NCBI GenBank assembly: GCA_026129685.1
Contig: JAHCHO010000010.1
Location: forward strand, 54,947 to 118,946
Source of the DNA: Fimbriimonadaceae bacterium
GTDB lineage: Bacteria > Armatimonadota > Fimbriimonadia > Fimbriimonadales > Fimbriimonadaceae
DNA: 64,000 bases
Direction of reading: 5' to 3'
The position numbers and the translations under genes were made by a program. Shown here in pieces: positions 62,686 through 64,000 of the stretch (position 1 is its first letter; the number at the start of each line of letters is the position of its first letter). Below the pieces are notes generated by a model. The model did not search any database. It was not told where the DNA came from and saw only the letters and a list, made by a program, of their open reading frames with translations.

Positions 62686-63452
62686 CGTGGCTCCCCTCCC
62701 AACGTCTCGAGAATCCAGTCGTGCAACAGCCCGTTGGAGGACAGAGCGTCGTCGTGGATTCCGGGCTTTCCCGCCAGCGAGGTGTAGCGGCCGCAGGCTT
62801 CCCTCACGATCAACTCGATCGGCGATACGTCCCATCGGCTGACCGCGGGTTCGACCATCGCTTCGACCCGCCCGGTGGCGACCAACGCGTGACCGTAGGC
62901 GTCGCACCAACTCCGGGTGGCCATCACCTGGCGGGCGATGCGGACGAAGCCATCGGTCAGACCGCGCTTGTCGAGTCCGCGATGCCCAGCGACGCAGATC
63001 GTGGTCTGGGCCAGGTCGGTCTTGGTCGAAACCCGGCACGGCCGGCCGTTGAAGAACGCGCCGGCTCCGGCCTCGGCGTAGAGCATCTCGTCGAGCGCCG
63101 GGAAGTAGCACGCGCCGACCACCGGAACCTGGTCCACCTCGTACGAGAGCAGCGTCGCGTAGAGCGGCACGCCGGCGACGAACGACTTGGTTCCGTCGAT
63201 CGGGTCGAGGACCCATCGGTCGGCGGCGTCGAACGCGCCCCCCTCCTCTTCGCCTAGGATGCTCTCGCCGGGATACGCCTTTGCGATCGCTTCGCGGACG
63301 ATGCGTTCGGCGGTTCGGTCCGCGACGGTGACGGGCGTCGCGTCCGCTTTCATTTCCGTGGCGGTGCCGGTTTGGAAGTAGGGGAGCGTCGCCCGCCCGG
63401 CACGGTGGACGGCATCCAAGGCGAAGGCGAGACGCGGCGACATGGAAGGCAT
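62682..63452 (-). CDS. Inositol-monophosphatase family phosphatase (HisN-like)
   Basis: 256-residue magnesium-dependent sugar/inositol phosphatase. Metal sites are visible: PVTVADRTAERIVREAIAKA near 40, LGEEEGGAF near 65, DRWVLDPIDGTKSFVAGVPL near 78 and EPAVSRWDVSPIELIVREAC near 200. The pattern around GHRG and SWCDAYGHALVATGRVEAMV matches histidinol-phosphatase HisN, but inositol- or other sugar phosphates are possible. It is the first gene of the operon to tsaC. An AATAAT hexamer lies seven bases before the ATG. Confidence 0.88.
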   Translation of the reverse strand: MPSMSPRLAFALDAVHRAGRATLPYFQTGTATEMKADATPVTVADRTAERIVREAIAKAYPGESILGEEEGGAFDAADRWVLDPIDGTKSFVAGVPLYATLLSYEVDQVPVVGACYFPALDEMLYAEAGAGAFFNGRPCRVSTKTDLAQTTICVAGHRGLDKRGLTDGFVRIARQVMATRSWCDAYGHALVATGRVEAMVEPAVSRWDVSPIELIVREACGRYTSLAGKPGIHDDALSSNGLLHDWILETLGGEPR

Positions 63453-63564
63453 TATTCTGGCACGCCGGAGGCGGTCTCACGACGGTCGTGGCGCTTCCGC
63501 AACGTCGCGTCGCCGAGAACCGTCCCGCCCGTCCTCTCCGCGAGCCGAGCCCCGACGAACCGGC

Positions 63565-64000
63565 CTAAGTGCCGGCGCGGAGGGCACGCCGGACGCGCAT
63601 CCGCTTGCCCATCCTCGACCGGTCCAGCAGTTCGGCCGCTTTCGCGTTGAAACGGGCGTCGCCCAGGCCCTGGAGCGACTCGAAGCGCGTGATAGCCGCG
63701 TCGTAGTCTTGGGCTCTCTTGAGCACCGATCCTGCCAGGTAGCGGCACAGGGCGCTCTCCGGGGCGAGCCGATCCGCGTCCAGAACGTCTTTGTCACCGG
63801 CCGCCCGGTTCATCGAGGCGCGGTCGCCGCCCCGCGCAAGCAGCGCCACCGCTTCGACCCCGCTCGCCGTGTGCAGGTCGGGCAACGCGGAAGTCGGCAG
63901 ACCGAAGGTCGTAAGCATCCTCCGTCCCCAGGGCTCGGCGAGCGCGCGGGCCTCGGCGACTCGTCCCGTTCGCGCGTAGGCGACCGCCAGGTTCTCCAAC
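63565..64000 (-). CDS. Partial helical-repeat (TPR-like) protein
   Basis: C-terminal end of a gene running off the right edge; the first visible codon is not its real start. The visible 145 residues (LAVAYARTGRVAEARALAEP, then LCRYLAGSVLKRAQDYDAAI and RFNAKAAELLDR) show the A-x-x-Y/G-x-x-x-A spacing of tetratricopeptide repeats. The basic tail GKRMRVRRALRAGT follows. Function unknown; such repeats are usually protein-protein scaffolds. Confidence 0.6.
   Translation of the reverse strand, partial: LENLAVAYARTGRVAEARALAEPWGRRMLTTFGLPTSALPDLHTASGVEAVALLARGGDRASMNRAAGDKDVLDADRLAPESALCRYLAGSVLKRAQDYDAAITRFESLQGLGDARFNAKAAELLDRSRMGKRMRVRRALRAGT

Overview
The window is GC-rich (roughly two thirds G+C), densely coded bacterial chromosome with short intergenic gaps and many 4-base start/stop overlaps (ATGA, GTGA, TTGA). 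It encodes a PEP-CTERM protein, a PilX-like prepilin, a solitary proteasome alpha-type subunit, an archaemetzincin lipoprotein and a nuoHJKLMN block. Together these suggest a Gram-negative member of the Armatimonadota (Fimbriimonadia-like). That placement is inference from gene content; no rRNA or tRNA is present to confirm it.

Layout. 1-4.8 kb: activated-methyl-cycle genes (adenosine kinase, metF, ahcY, metK), interrupted by a DUF559 nuclease gene framed by copies of a palindromic repeat. 4.8-8.4 kb: glpK, a UroD-fold protein and DAHP synthase. 8.4-16.7 kb: a minus-strand operon for the membrane arm of respiratory complex I (nuoH, J, K, L, M, N) with a short UroD-like gene coupled between nuoM and nuoN and no nuoI. 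16.8-30.8 kb: single genes and small operons, including a STAS-Usp fusion, nagA, dprA, a PQQ-repeat secreted protein, polysaccharide deacetylase, PAP2 phosphatase, a PEP-CTERM protein, archaemetzincin, an aminotransferase, truB, nrnA, creatininase-like, two PilZ-like proteins and a ferredoxin. 30.8-35.0 kb: a CRISPR locus with a broken CARF-RelE ancillary effector gene, cas6, cas1, cas2, a leader with a strong promoter and a short array. The array's last repeat is cut off by a perfect 21-bp inverted repeat. No interference genes (cas3, cas8, cas10, cas5, cas7) lie in the window.

35-42.5 kb: molybdenum-cofactor maturation genes (MocA-like, XdhC), a secreted glycosidase-like protein, and a sugar ABC importer whose binding protein is fused to its first permease. 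42.7-49.7 kb: amidase, a complete BMP-type nucleoside ABC importer, a double-domain PTPS/QueD protein, an SDR and a VOC protein. 49.7-58.5 kb: a sensor histidine kinase, an APC transporter, the proteasome alpha-like protein, the PilX-like protein, rpmB, a zinc-ribbon protein and glutamate dehydrogenase. 58.5-63.5 kb: a tightly coupled seven-gene minus-strand operon (hisN-like, ruvX, mltG, yqeG-like, gtrA-like, aroE, tsaC). A partial repeat-helical gene runs off the right edge.

The feature of most interest is the CRISPR neighbourhood. A CARF sensor fused to a RelE-type mRNA interferase, resembling Cami1, appears to have been inactivated by an out-of-frame internal deletion. The orphan proteasome alpha subunit, the MalE-MalF fusion and the nuclease/repeat cassette are the next most notable. 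Several genes also have a -10-like hexamer only a few bases before the start codon, which points to leaderless transcripts.
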